IMG/VR virus record: IMGVR_UViG_3300007344_000193
Span: 1-26,574 of that record
Strand: one strand, 5' to 3'
DNA length: 26,574 nt
Source: a virus
Shown here: in pieces, positions 7,813 through 15,041 of the stretch
How the letters are laid out: each line of letters begins with the position of its first letter
Position numbering within the stretch: position 1 is the first letter of the stretch
Position numbers and translations under genes: made by a program
Notes under the pieces: generated by a model
The model's input: the letters and a program-made list of their open reading frames with translations, nothing else
Told to the model about the DNA's origin: nothing
The model's database searches: none

Positions 7813-10428
7813 TTAACCTTGTTGGTAATTTCCTGTAGCTACAGCTGTACCTACTTTATTTCCTGACATTACAATCTCACGTTGTTCTGAAAGTTGTCCT
7901 GATATTGTTTTTAGTAATGAATTTGTTTCTTCTACACCTCCATTTCCACCAGCTCCTGAAATAGCTGAATAACGGGCCATTTCAGCGTCTGTTTCAGCCA
8001 TATTACCATATATTCTAGCTGCTCTTCTTTGGGCTGCTGTTTTTGGTTGTAATGATTCGGTAAATTCTTGTTCTTTTTTTAGTCTTTGTTTTTCTTTACT
8101 TATATCATTTAAACCCATAGCTAAACCAACAACACCACCAATTGCTGCTCCTATAGGACCAGCTATAGCTCCCATAGCAGCCATTGAGCCTGCTGAAGAT
8201 AATACTCCTCCTGCTTGTCCACCAATAGCTTGACCAGCCATCATTGCCCCCATACCTAACATTCCTGCTCCCATTCCTGTAAGACCTCTACCTACAGGTT
8301 TTTGACCAGACATGTTTCTAATCATTCTTCCTTGAGGAGAGTTAGCAGCATATGTTTGTCCTGATTTTGAAGTTACAGTTCCTTGATTAAATAAAGAACC
8401 CATTAATCCTCCTCCACCACCAGCACCTCCCATTGGACCTTGTCCTACAATTCTAACAGGAAGTCCTCCTACTAACATTTTAAGGGCTCCAAGTCCAGCT
8501 AATAAACCTAAGACTTTTCCTATTGGTCCAGTTAATACTTTACCTATAGAAAGAAAAACACTACCAATGTTTTTTGCAGTTTCTACTATTTTCTCAATAC
8601 CTCCACCTTTAATAAATTCATCAAACTTACCTAAAAACTTTGTGAACATTGGTTCAAGTTTTTGGATAAAAAGATCTTTGAATTTTTCAGTTAAAGCATT
8701 GATTTTTTCTTGGAATGTTAAGTTTGAAGCTTGAGCTTTTAATCTTTCATCTCCTATTTGAGCTAAAAATGCTTCTTTATCTGCTGCTTCACCATACGCT
8801 TTGGCTATGCTTTCTACATCTTTAAAACCAGCTTTATTAGCAGCATTTAACATTTCTTGTTTTTCCAACATACCTGCTACTTGGTCAGCAGACATACCAA
8901 AAGCTTTTGCTAATGATTCCTGTTGGATAACATTCATTTTAGTAAATTCTTCAGCACTACCTAATTGTGCTTTTAATTCTTTAGCTAAGGTAACTTGGTC
9001 ACCATTTAAAGCAGCTGTTCTTGCTCTTTCAAGATTTAAATTTCTACCAGTTAATAATTCAGCTTCTAACTCAGCACCAATTGAATTTTCAAATTGTAAT
9101 AAACTGTTAGCGGCTGAATTTAAATCACTAAACTCTGCACCTAATTTTTTAGCCTCAATAACTGAGTCAATTAATCCTTGGGTACCTCCTTTAATGTTTA
9201 ATCTTTGTTGAGCTGATAATTGAGTTATAGACTCATATATTGCTTTATCACTTAAAGCTACTCCTGATTGTTCTCTTCTTAAAGCTAATTGACCTGATAA
9301 TTCGTTTGTAAATTTATCAAATTCTTTACCTTGTAAGACAGAAAACTTATATATTCCTTGAGCAGCTCCTTCACTTAAATGTAATCCTTTAGTTAAGTTA
9401 TTATACGTTTCAACAGATGCTTGACCAAAATTAGCAAATGTACCTGCTACAGCGTTTAGTCCTGAAAATGCTTCGGATAAATTACCGGTTGTTGATAACA
9501 GATTATTTGAACTAGCTGATATTTGTCTAAACTCATGGGCTAATTCTCTACCCGCTTTTGGTGTAGCACCAAAGTTTCTAGATATGTCAACCGCTTTTTT
9601 ATCAAAATCAAGAAAAGCATTTTTAATAAAACCAAATATGCTCTTAACTGCTTTACCGACTAAAGCTAATTTAGTAACTGGATCTGATAATGAGTCTCCT
9701 ATTCCTTTGAATATACCACTCATACCAGCGCTTAAAGCTTTCCATTTACCTCCTTCTTTAGCTGCTTCTCTTATGTTTTTCTTAATATCATCAAAATGCT
9801 CACTTTCAATACCTATCTTTTTTAAAGAACCAGCTATACCATCAAATATTTTTCCAGTAATACCAATAGTTTTTTGGAGGTCTTTTTCAGCTTGTACTTC
9901 TTTTGCTGTTTGTTCATTAATATCAGATAAATAACCTGTTTTTTTCTTTAAAGATTCATTTATTTCATTAAGAGCCGATATTTCATCATCACTAGCTTTA
10001 CCACTTCTTTTTTTAGCTTCTAATTCTTTTTGAAGAATTCCAAGATTTTCAACTTCTAAAGCTATTTTTCTAGAAGTATCTTTTAATTGCTTAATTGTTA
10101 AAACATTTTCACCTTTTTTATGTTCTGATATTTTTCTGGTTAAGCCTTCTATTTTACCAAAGGAACTAAGAGATTCTTTATTTAGGTTTCTAACTCCTTT
10201 TAAATCATTTACTACATTTTTTAATGTTGTAGATATACCACCAAAAATATTTTTTAAATCATCAGCGTCTTTTTGCAAAGATTGTAATACCTTTCTAGAT
10301 CCATCAAGACCACCACCCATTGCTTTAATAGCAGCGTTAATGTCTTTAAACCCTTCACCTCCTAAAGATTGTACTTCTTTTTGGAGTTGTTGTATTTGTT
10401 TATAAAGAGCTTGTAGGTTATCAGCCAT
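7813..10428 (-). CDS. Tail tape measure protein
   Basis: An 871-residue protein that sets tail length and is expelled with the DNA at injection. The N-terminal half is a long series of heptad-like helices, beginning LYKQIQQLQKEVQSLGGEGF. A hydrophobic helix region lies at about 625-660 (VFLSIGKVLTGPIGKVLGLL). A long Gly/Ala/Met-rich hydrophobic stretch follows at about 716-772 (AIAGPIGAAIGGVVGLAMG), then a charged helix (SKEKQRLKKEQEF). Central membrane-compatible helices flanked by coiled coil are the classic tape measure layout. At roughly 1.5 angstroms per residue it would predict a tail near 130 nm (inference). It lies directly after the two assembly-chaperone frames, as in most tailed phages. 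The ATATTTAT motif is 5 nt before its ATG. Confidence 0.9.
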   Translation of the reverse strand: MADNLQALYKQIQQLQKEVQSLGGEGFKDINAAIKAMGGGLDGSRKVLQSLQKDADDLKNIFGGISTTLKNVVNDLKGVRNLNKESLSSFGKIEGLTRKISEHKKGENVLTIKQLKDTSRKIALEVENLGILQKELEAKKRSGKASDDEISALNEINESLKKKTGYLSDINEQTAKEVQAEKDLQKTIGITGKIFDGIAGSLKKIGIESEHFDDIKKNIREAAKEGGKWKALSAGMSGIFKGIGDSLSDPVTKLALVGKAVKSIFGFIKNAFLDFDKKAVDISRNFGATPKAGRELAHEFRQISASSNNLLSTTGNLSEAFSGLNAVAGTFANFGQASVETYNNLTKGLHLSEGAAQGIYKFSVLQGKEFDKFTNELSGQLALRREQSGVALSDKAIYESITQLSAQQRLNIKGGTQGLIDSVIEAKKLGAEFSDLNSAANSLLQFENSIGAELEAELLTGRNLNLERARTAALNGDQVTLAKELKAQLGSAEEFTKMNVIQQESLAKAFGMSADQVAGMLEKQEMLNAANKAGFKDVESIAKAYGEAADKEAFLAQIGDERLKAQASNLTFQEKINALTEKFKDLFIQKLEPMFTKFLGKFDEFIKGGGIEKIVETAKNIGSVFLSIGKVLTGPIGKVLGLLAGLGALKMLVGGLPVRIVGQGPMGGAGGGGGLMGSLFNQGTVTSKSGQTYAANSPQGRMIRNMSGQKPVGRGLTGMGAGMLGMGAMMAGQAIGGQAGGVLSSAGSMAAMGAIAGPIGAAIGGVVGLAMGLNDISKEKQRLKKEQEFTESLQPKTAAQRRAARIYGNMAETDAEMARYSAISGAGGNGGVEETNSLLKTISGQLSEQREIVMSGNKVGTAVATGNYQQG

Positions 10429-10433
10429 ATATT

Positions 10434-10441
10434 ATAAATAT
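10434..10441 (-). promoter_or_regulatory. ATATTTAT motif, copy 3, 5 nt before the tape measure ATG
   Basis: Minus strand: TTAATATTTATAATATATG. The motif begins just after a nine-base-pair hairpin that contains the stop codon of the preceding gene. Confidence 0.55.
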
Positions 10442-10443
10442 TA

Positions 10444-10469
10444 AGGGACATCATTTTTTAGATGTCCCT
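10444..10469 (-). terminator. Hairpin over the end of the second chaperone frame, weak terminator or attenuator
   Basis: A perfect 9-bp stem (10444-10452 with 10461-10469, AGGGACATC and its complement) encloses an 8-base loop. On the minus strand it is followed by TTAATATTTAT, which is T-rich but not a pure U tract. The TGA stop at 10453-10451 lies partly in the stem. It could reduce read-through into the tape measure gene or protect a 3' end produced by RNA processing. Confidence 0.5.
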
Positions 10470-10774
10470 GATTTATAAAGTAATTTTTGGTTAGGTCGTT
10501 GTTGTATTTCTTGTTTTTGGTTTTGGAATTGTTTTAAATTCTGCAAAGTGGTTTGCATGTTAGCATCATCACTGTTGTTTTCTTTATCGTAATGCTTTTT
10601 AAGTTGGTTTAAAATAAACTTTCTTAACCAAATAGGCAAATTATAAACAGTTTCAAAGTTATAACCTCCTTGACCCCAAAAACAAATATCATGTATTTGT
10701 AAAAACAAATCTGCTCTTACAACAGGAGCATTATCAAGACTCAGGCCAAAAAAAGCTAAGTCCAATAGGCACAT
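10451..10774 (-). CDS. Second tail assembly chaperone frame (gpT-like extension), overlapping the gp26-like gene
   Basis: This frame encodes MCLLDLAFFGLSLDNAPVV and then a conserved-looking segment with CFWGQGGYNFETVYNLPIWL and RKFILNQLKKHYDK, ending in a Gln-rich tail. It lies immediately before the tape measure, in the place where tail assembly chaperone pairs (lambda gpG/gpGT, Mu gp41/42) are encoded by overlapping frames. It overlaps the end of the gp26-like gene by 41 bases. A T7 run at 10754-10748 occurs in both frames, so a +1 or -2 slip there would make a 340-residue fusion. The alternative is independent initiation at ATG 10774, which has AGGAGGAG at 10786-10779. That is a near-perfect Shine-Dalgarno in a window otherwise lacking them, but it also encodes Glu-Glu-Glu of the upstream gene. 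A TTG at 10789 is a less likely start. Confidence 0.72.
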   Translation of the reverse strand: MCLLDLAFFGLSLDNAPVVRADLFLQIHDICFWGQGGYNFETVYNLPIWLRKFILNQLKKHYDKENNSDDANMQTTLQNLKQFQNQKQEIQQRPNQKLLYKSGTSKK

Positions 10775-11474
10775 CGATCTCCTCCTCAAGACCGTCTAGA
10801 CCTGTTATTGTCACTTTTGTATTAATGTCTGGTTGGAATGTTGTAATGTATTTTCTAAATTCTCTAGAATCTCTAGCTAAGAAAGCATTGTCTACAAAAT
10901 CACGAATAATTTTTTTATCTTCATTTCCATCAACAGCTAAAATCATTTGTTTAAATCTAGTTGTTAATTCAGGTAACCCATCTTTACTTATTTTCTTATA
11001 TCCTTCTAATTCAGCATCAACTGCTCTATCATCTTTACCAGTCATTAATTTAAAAGTTAAAGTAATTTTAGAGGCTGGAAGTAGATAAGTGAATTTGTTT
11101 TGGCCTTTTGTAAATAAAGATTCATCAATTTCCTTATTTTCTAGAACACTCAAATCAACAGTATGTTCTTCTCCTAAGTAACTAAATTTATACTCAGAAC
11201 CATAACCTAAAATACGAGCAGCAATCAAAAGAGCATTTTTATCACCTACAATCAAATCATCTACCTTAATTGTTTTATCAACAATCAAAGATTGTAGCAA
11301 TTTATCAAAAACTACTCCTTTAGAAATGTATGCTTGGTTGGTTAAAATATCCTCTTCTTTAGCTGTCATGTATTTCATTTCAACTTGACCTGATGAAAGG
11401 GGATGTGATTCTGGATAAACAAGACCTTTTGAAGGTAAGTCTACAACCTCAGTTGGGAAATTAAATTCGCTCAT
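10734..11474 (-). CDS. T4 gp26-like baseplate/tail assembly chaperone
   Basis: A 246-residue soluble protein that begins MSEFNFPTEVVDLPSKGLVY, a leader seen in T4 gp26-type baseplate hub assembly proteins. It contains EMKYMTAKEEDILTNQAYI near residues 32-50, which is the typical core of that family. There is no membrane segment. Lying between the tail tube and the tape measure, it most likely acts as an assembly chaperone that coats the tape measure. The end is unusual: PIGLSFFWPES is read just across a T7 run, and the overlapping next frame continues with GLSLDNAPVV. The gene has its own leader of about 97 bases containing a terminator for the previous gene and the ATATTTAT motif 29 nt before the ATG, so it probably begins a new transcript. 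Confidence 0.82.
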   Translation of the reverse strand: MSEFNFPTEVVDLPSKGLVYPESHPLSSGQVEMKYMTAKEEDILTNQAYISKGVVFDKLLQSLIVDKTIKVDDLIVGDKNALLIAARILGYGSEYKFSYLGEEHTVDLSVLENKEIDESLFTKGQNKFTYLLPASKITLTFKLMTGKDDRAVDAELEGYKKISKDGLPELTTRFKQMILAVDGNEDKKIIRDFVDNAFLARDSREFRKYITTFQPDINTKVTITGLDGLEEEIDVPIGLSFFWPES

Positions 11475-11503
11475 AATCTATTTTTTAATAACTATTATCT
11501 ATG

Positions 11504-11511
11504 ATAAATAT
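11504..11511 (-). promoter_or_regulatory. ATATTTAT motif, copy 4, just after a terminator and 29 nt before the gp26-like ATG
   Basis: Minus-strand CTTAATATTTATCATAG starts 6 bases after the terminator's U tract. A gene directly downstream of a strong terminator needs its own promoter, so this copy is the best argument that the motif is a promoter element. Confidence 0.6.
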
Positions 11512-11517
11512 TAAGAT

Positions 11518-11546
11518 AAAAAAAGAGCTTGACATAGCCAAGCTCT
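11518..11546 (-). terminator. Intrinsic terminator after the tail tube gene
   Basis: A perfect 8-bp stem (AGAGCTTG at 11524-11531, CAAGCTCT at 11539-11546) encloses a 7-base loop. On the minus strand seven T residues follow directly (11524-11518). It is oriented to end transcripts coming from the sheath and tube genes. Confidence 0.88.
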
Positions 11547-11571
11547 CTTTAATAAAAAGTATATTCTTTTT

Positions 11572-12060
11572 TTAGAAGTTCAATACGCAGTAATCCATAC
11601 CAACTGTTAAGGTAATGTTAACAGCAGCATCAGCAGTATCGTAGTTGTAATCACCGAAGTTAGCTTCTTTAATAAAGGCTCCTTTAATTACCCATTCTGA
11701 TACTACATCACCTACAGGACCTAAAATATCAATAGTTAAGTCTTTCTTATAGAAATCACTGTAACCATCTCTACCTGTTACTGATTCGTGGTGTAAACGT
11801 ACCCATTCCATTACTGCCTGAGCACCTGATGGGGTAATAGGGTCGAATAATGTCATCTGAATATCGCCCCAAGTAGCTCTACCTTTAACCTTTCTATAAA
11901 CGTTTATATGGTTAAGCATAATTTCAGGTTGGCTTAATGTAACAGCGTTAACACCCTTGATTAAATACGATGGTATACCCTCTAGATACATTATAAATCT
12001 ATTAGGGGTTTTAGGTTCGAACGCTGTGAAAAATATTTCGTTTGGATTTAATACTGCCAT
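11572..12060 (-). CDS. Tail tube protein (gp19-like)
   Basis: A 162-residue protein forming the inner tube of the contractile tail. The sequence has the pattern of T4 gp19-type tubes: NRFIMYLEGIPSYLIKGVNA near the N-terminus, then a central ATWGDIQMTLFDPITPSGAQ, and TGRDGYSDFYKKDLTIDILG. It ends in beta-strands with the closing MDYCVLNF. Length matches the family (about 160-170). It follows the sheath gene by 37 bases and is closed by an intrinsic terminator. Its codon and base composition is less AT-extreme than that of the enzyme genes, as expected for a highly expressed virion protein. The ATATTTAT motif lies 14 nt before the ATG, so it may be transcribed separately from the sheath to give the tube its own supply. 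Confidence 0.93.
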   Translation of the reverse strand: MAVLNPNEIFFTAFEPKTPNRFIMYLEGIPSYLIKGVNAVTLSQPEIMLNHINVYRKVKGRATWGDIQMTLFDPITPSGAQAVMEWVRLHHESVTGRDGYSDFYKKDLTIDILGPVGDVVSEWVIKGAFIKEANFGDYNYDTADAAVNITLTVGMDYCVLNF

Positions 12061-12074
12061 TTTATTATTTTGTT

Positions 12075-12082
12075 ATAAATAT
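12075..12082 (-). promoter_or_regulatory. ATATTTAT motif, copy 5, 14 nt before the tail tube ATG
   Basis: Minus strand: GAATATTTATAACAAAATAA, in the short gap between the sheath stop and the tube start. Confidence 0.5.
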
Positions 12083-12097
12083 TCTACTTTTAAAAAA

Positions 12098-13876
12098 TTA
12101 TGCTGGGAATTCTACTCCAGTTGGTAAGATGTTGAAGTTCAAGTAAATGAATTCAGCAGTCTTAGTTAGTTGGATATAAATCTGACCTACTAACTGGTTT
12201 CTGTCAATTACATCAGCGGTGTTGTTTGTGTCATCCATAATTACTCTGAAAGCATATAAACCTTGTTTCTGCTGTACTGAGGTTAAATATGGGTTAACTT
12301 GAGCTAAGAAACTGTTTCTAGTAGCTGCTGTATTTTGTTCAAATACTAAGTTATTAGCTACTTGAGAAATATATGATTTCAATGCAATTAACAATCTTCT
12401 AACATTTACTCTATCTAAAGCAGAAGCTCTAGTTTGTAATGTTTTCTGACCGTATACTACAACTCCAGTTCCTGGGAATGTAGCGATTGGATTTACTTTT
12501 CCTACATATAAAGAATCTCTATTAGTTTGAGATAATTTTTGTTCTGCTCTAATTACAGTCGTTAAACCACCTCTGTTAATACCAGCTGGTGCAAACCAAG
12601 GCTCACTTACACTATCATTATAAGCATAAACACCTGGAATCATTGTTGAAGCTGGAACCCATACTCTAGCTCCTGTATCTGGATCAATGGTTTGTAACCA
12701 AGGCCAGTAAGCAGCAGCATATGAAGTGTTTCTAGCAGCGGCTTGAGTAATTACTGTAGCTTGAGCTGTACCGTAGTAAGCTAAGTCAACTACAAAAATA
12801 TTATCTCCTCTGTTTTGGGTGTTGTTAATAATGTTAGTGATCTGTCCGTTATGTGTACCGATGTTATTGAACAAACCAGGAGTTACTAATAAGTTAAATT
12901 GGTAATCATCTTGGTTTGATAATAAAGCAATCATATTAGTATAATCACTACCTGATAAACCTTGAGTGTTGTTACCTGTGATTTCGTTATAATATTTATT
13001 AGCTCCATTAGGTACATTAACACCTACACCCGCAATAAATGAACCACTACCTGCTGCTGGAATAGATCCAGTAAATTCTGGTTTTGCAGTACCTGAGTTA
13101 TTAAAGTAATCTGGTGTTTTCTGATCAACTGATTTAACTCTTACATATCTTGAAGCGTTTGGATATTCACCACCAATTGTTATTTGTGGGTTTGCAACTT
13201 CTCCATTAAATGAAGCTGACTGGTCACCAATAATTTTAGAAATATAATTATCAGCTTTAGGGTCTAATGATAAGTTAGTCCAAGTTTCTAAAACACTTTG
13301 GTTATTATTATCGTCACTAGCTTGTCTAATGATTAATGAGAAAGTACCGTTAGCTGTGTCTGGATTTGAAATTACCCACCTTAAGTTATCAGTTGAACCA
13401 GAATCTAAAACTCCATTTGATCCAGTTGTACCAACACTATTCATAATCGCACCCATAGAAATAGTTTCTAAGGCAAATGATTGTGAGAATGAAGCAGAGT
13501 TCATAATTGAGACTGGAGCACCTACAGCATCTTGAACACCATTAGTTCCTGTTACAGAACCAGTATCTGTTGTTGCTGAAGCCCAAGAATCAGAAGCTGA
13601 TACTACTCTAGCTACTAACAAACTTTCACCACCATTTGCAAAATAGTTATAAGCTGCAATTGAAGTGAAGTAAGTGTAAACACTACTTGCGCTAGTAAAT
13701 GTTGTACCGAATAAGTTTTGATACTGTGAGTATGAAGTTACTACAGTAGGAATTTCAACAGGACCTTTCACAGTTGGGCCGATAATTGCAGCTCCTACAG
13801 TTACTGGCTGTTGGGTGAGAAACGACTGATCGTTTTCAATAGCGAGTACGCCAGGGGATATTAATGTTGATGCCAT
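12098..13876 (-). CDS. Tail sheath protein (gp18-like)
   Basis: A 592-residue contractile sheath subunit. The N-terminus is diagnostic: SPGVLAIENDQSFLTQQPV, then VGAAIIGPTVKGPVEIPTVV and a segment on querying a loaded position (SYSQYQNLFGTTF). A variable surface domain occupies roughly 95-330 and is rich in Ser, Asn and Gly. The conserved C-terminal sheath domain follows, with RNTSYAAAYWPWLQTIDPDT, VWVPASTMIPGVYAYNDS, PVVVYGQKTL-type strands and the last segment IYIQLTKTAEFIYLNFNILP. C-terminal arms of this kind link neighbouring subunits. It is directly followed by the tube gene. The ATATTTAT motif lies 23 nt before the ATG. Length is a little below T4 gp18 (659). Confidence 0.95.
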   Translation of the reverse strand: MASTLISPGVLAIENDQSFLTQQPVTVGAAIIGPTVKGPVEIPTVVTSYSQYQNLFGTTFTSASSVYTYFTSIAAYNYFANGGESLLVARVVSASDSWASATTDTGSVTGTNGVQDAVGAPVSIMNSASFSQSFALETISMGAIMNSVGTTGSNGVLDSGSTDNLRWVISNPDTANGTFSLIIRQASDDNNNQSVLETWTNLSLDPKADNYISKIIGDQSASFNGEVANPQITIGGEYPNASRYVRVKSVDQKTPDYFNNSGTAKPEFTGSIPAAGSGSFIAGVGVNVPNGANKYYNEITGNNTQGLSGSDYTNMIALLSNQDDYQFNLLVTPGLFNNIGTHNGQITNIINNTQNRGDNIFVVDLAYYGTAQATVITQAAARNTSYAAAYWPWLQTIDPDTGARVWVPASTMIPGVYAYNDSVSEPWFAPAGINRGGLTTVIRAEQKLSQTNRDSLYVGKVNPIATFPGTGVVVYGQKTLQTRASALDRVNVRRLLIALKSYISQVANNLVFEQNTAATRNSFLAQVNPYLTSVQQKQGLYAFRVIMDDTNNTADVIDRNQLVGQIYIQLTKTAEFIYLNFNILPTGVEFPA

Positions 13877-13899
13877 TTTTTATTAATGTTTATTTGATA

Positions 13900-13907
13900 A
13901 TAAATAT
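13900..13907 (-). promoter_or_regulatory. ATATTTAT motif, copy 6, 23 nt before the sheath ATG
   Basis: Minus strand: CCAATATTTATTATCAAATA, in the 49-base gap before the sheath gene. Confidence 0.5.
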
Positions 13908-13925
13908 TGGCAAAGGAGTCAAAAA

Positions 13926-14177
13926 TTAATTTGCTTTTGTAAACTCTCCGGTATTAATATTAATTGATCCTTCGCCGTATTTTTCTTGTATTTTTTGACC
14001 AAATTGAATTTCTTGAGTTTTTAATTTACTCAAAGCTTCAATTACTTGTTCTTTTTGCAACTCTAACTCTTGAATTCTAAGTTCTACAACTCCAAAATCA
14101 GTAGTAATATCTTGTCTTTGTTGTTGTAACTGGGTGAGTTCTGTTAACTCTTCTTGTGTTAAAACTATTTTTTCCAT
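13926..14177 (-). CDS. Small coiled-coil protein before the sheath gene
   Basis: An 83-residue protein of unknown role. Residues 6-70 are almost entirely helical, with two heptad stretches, LTQEELTELTQLQQQRQD and then LRIQELELQKEQVIEALSKL. A short hydrophobic turn (TTDFGVVE) between them would allow a two-helix hairpin, similar in shape to prefoldin-like subunits. The last dozen residues (INTGEFTKAN) are polar. It has no Cys, signal peptide or membrane segment. It lies between a fibre-like protein and the sheath, with the ATATTTAT motif 5 nt before its ATG and overlapping the stop codon of the previous gene. It could be an assembly factor or a small virion protein; the sequence does not decide. 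Confidence 0.72.
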   Translation of the reverse strand: MEKIVLTQEELTELTQLQQQRQDITTDFGVVELRIQELELQKEQVIEALSKLKTQEIQFGQKIQEKYGEGSININTGEFTKAN

Positions 14178-14182
14178 ATGTT

Positions 14183-14190
14183 ATAAATAT
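14183..14190 (-). promoter_or_regulatory. ATATTTAT motif, copy 7, 5 nt before the ATG and touching the previous stop
   Basis: Minus strand: TTAATATTTATAACATATG. The TAA stop of the preceding gene lies at 14192-14190, so the whole 12-base intergenic gap is essentially the motif plus its 5-nt spacer. Confidence 0.55.
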
Positions 14191-15011
14191 TAAGATCTTC
14201 TAATAAAATACCAACCTTGAGCCATACCTGTAGCTCCTCCACCGTCTAACCATTGGAAATCAAAACTAGCCATATTATTAATACCTGTTAAATTTTGTAA
14301 TGTGTCATCATTACCTGCTCCTATACTATTATTATTTAAACCAAAAATGCTAACCCCTGAAGAAGTAACATAGACAAAACTTGTTTCTAAATCACTTTTT
14401 TCAAAGAAAATATTAAAAGTAATTATTTTACCATCTTTACCAGTTAATGGAGAAAAACTTAATCCTAACTCATTATTATTACTTTGAGCATTAATACCTG
14501 ATTGGGAAATATAAATTAATGAAGGAACAGAATCATTAATTACATATGGTGTAGATGAAGTATAAGCTACATCATCAATTTTTACATAATTTGGATTATA
14601 TGAAGTTGGTGTACCTAATGGAGCATAAGAAGCAGATATAGCTTGTGAAGCTGAAGTAGCATAAGAAGAAGTAGTAAATAAATAATTAGTTACAGGATTG
14701 TATTCTAAATAAGTTTCACCTCCTGATTCTTGACCTTTAGTATAATATAAAGTGGCTGTAGAAGATGTGGCCGCTAAATAAGGAATTGAATATCCTTTAT
14801 TACTAACTACATTTGAAGGTCTAACTTGGTCAGTAGTTAAAGAACTAGCAAAGTAACCACTACCTGTTGTTCCAACAAGAGTAAAGGAACCAGAAACTGT
14901 TAAAGCATATCCTACAGTTCCAGTTAAAGCATCTATAGATTGAGTAACATGATAGTCTTGGACTGTTTGTCCGTTAACTATACCTGTTTTTGATAATGTT
15001 TCTAAAGCCAT
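14190..15011 (-). CDS. Probable virion fibre or decoration protein
   Basis: A 273-residue, Ser/Thr/Gly/Asn-rich, apparently all-beta protein. The middle has a repeat-like segment SSYATSASQAISASYAPLG, the SYA-x-SAS pattern common in phage fibre and appendage proteins. The N-terminal part (VTQSIDALTGTVGYALTVSG) and the C-terminal end (FDFQWLDGGGATGMAQGWYF) look like separate beta domains. There is no enzyme motif. It is the first virion gene after the modification island and may be a short fibre, a head fibre or a neck protein. The ATATTTAT motif lies 5 nt before the ATG. Assignment to the virion is fairly safe; the position on the virion is unknown. Confidence 0.65.
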   Translation of the reverse strand: MALETLSKTGIVNGQTVQDYHVTQSIDALTGTVGYALTVSGSFTLVGTTGSGYFASSLTTDQVRPSNVVSNKGYSIPYLAATSSTATLYYTKGQESGGETYLEYNPVTNYLFTTSSYATSASQAISASYAPLGTPTSYNPNYVKIDDVAYTSSTPYVINDSVPSLIYISQSGINAQSNNNELGLSFSPLTGKDGKIITFNIFFEKSDLETSFVYVTSSGVSIFGLNNNSIGAGNDDTLQNLTGINNMASFDFQWLDGGGATGMAQGWYFIRRS

Positions 15012-15016
15012 TTATG

Positions 15017-15024
15017 ATAAATAT
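15017..15024 (-). promoter_or_regulatory. ATATTTAT motif, copy 8, 5 nt before the ATG at 15011
   Basis: Minus strand: ATAATATTTATCATAAATG. It marks the boundary where the modification island ends and the virion genes with this motif begin; none of the nine island genes has it in front. Confidence 0.55.
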
Positions 15025-15041
15025 TATTATTTTTAAGGAAA

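Noticed and set aside
8801-9934. Two plus-strand open frames opposite the tape measure gene
   Set aside because: Low-complexity shadows of the helical tape measure coding sequence; no neighbours in that orientation.
10775-10789. TTG at 10789 as start of the second chaperone frame
   Set aside because: TTG with no supporting signal; ATG 10774 behind a purine run, or a frameshift at the T7 run, are better explanations.
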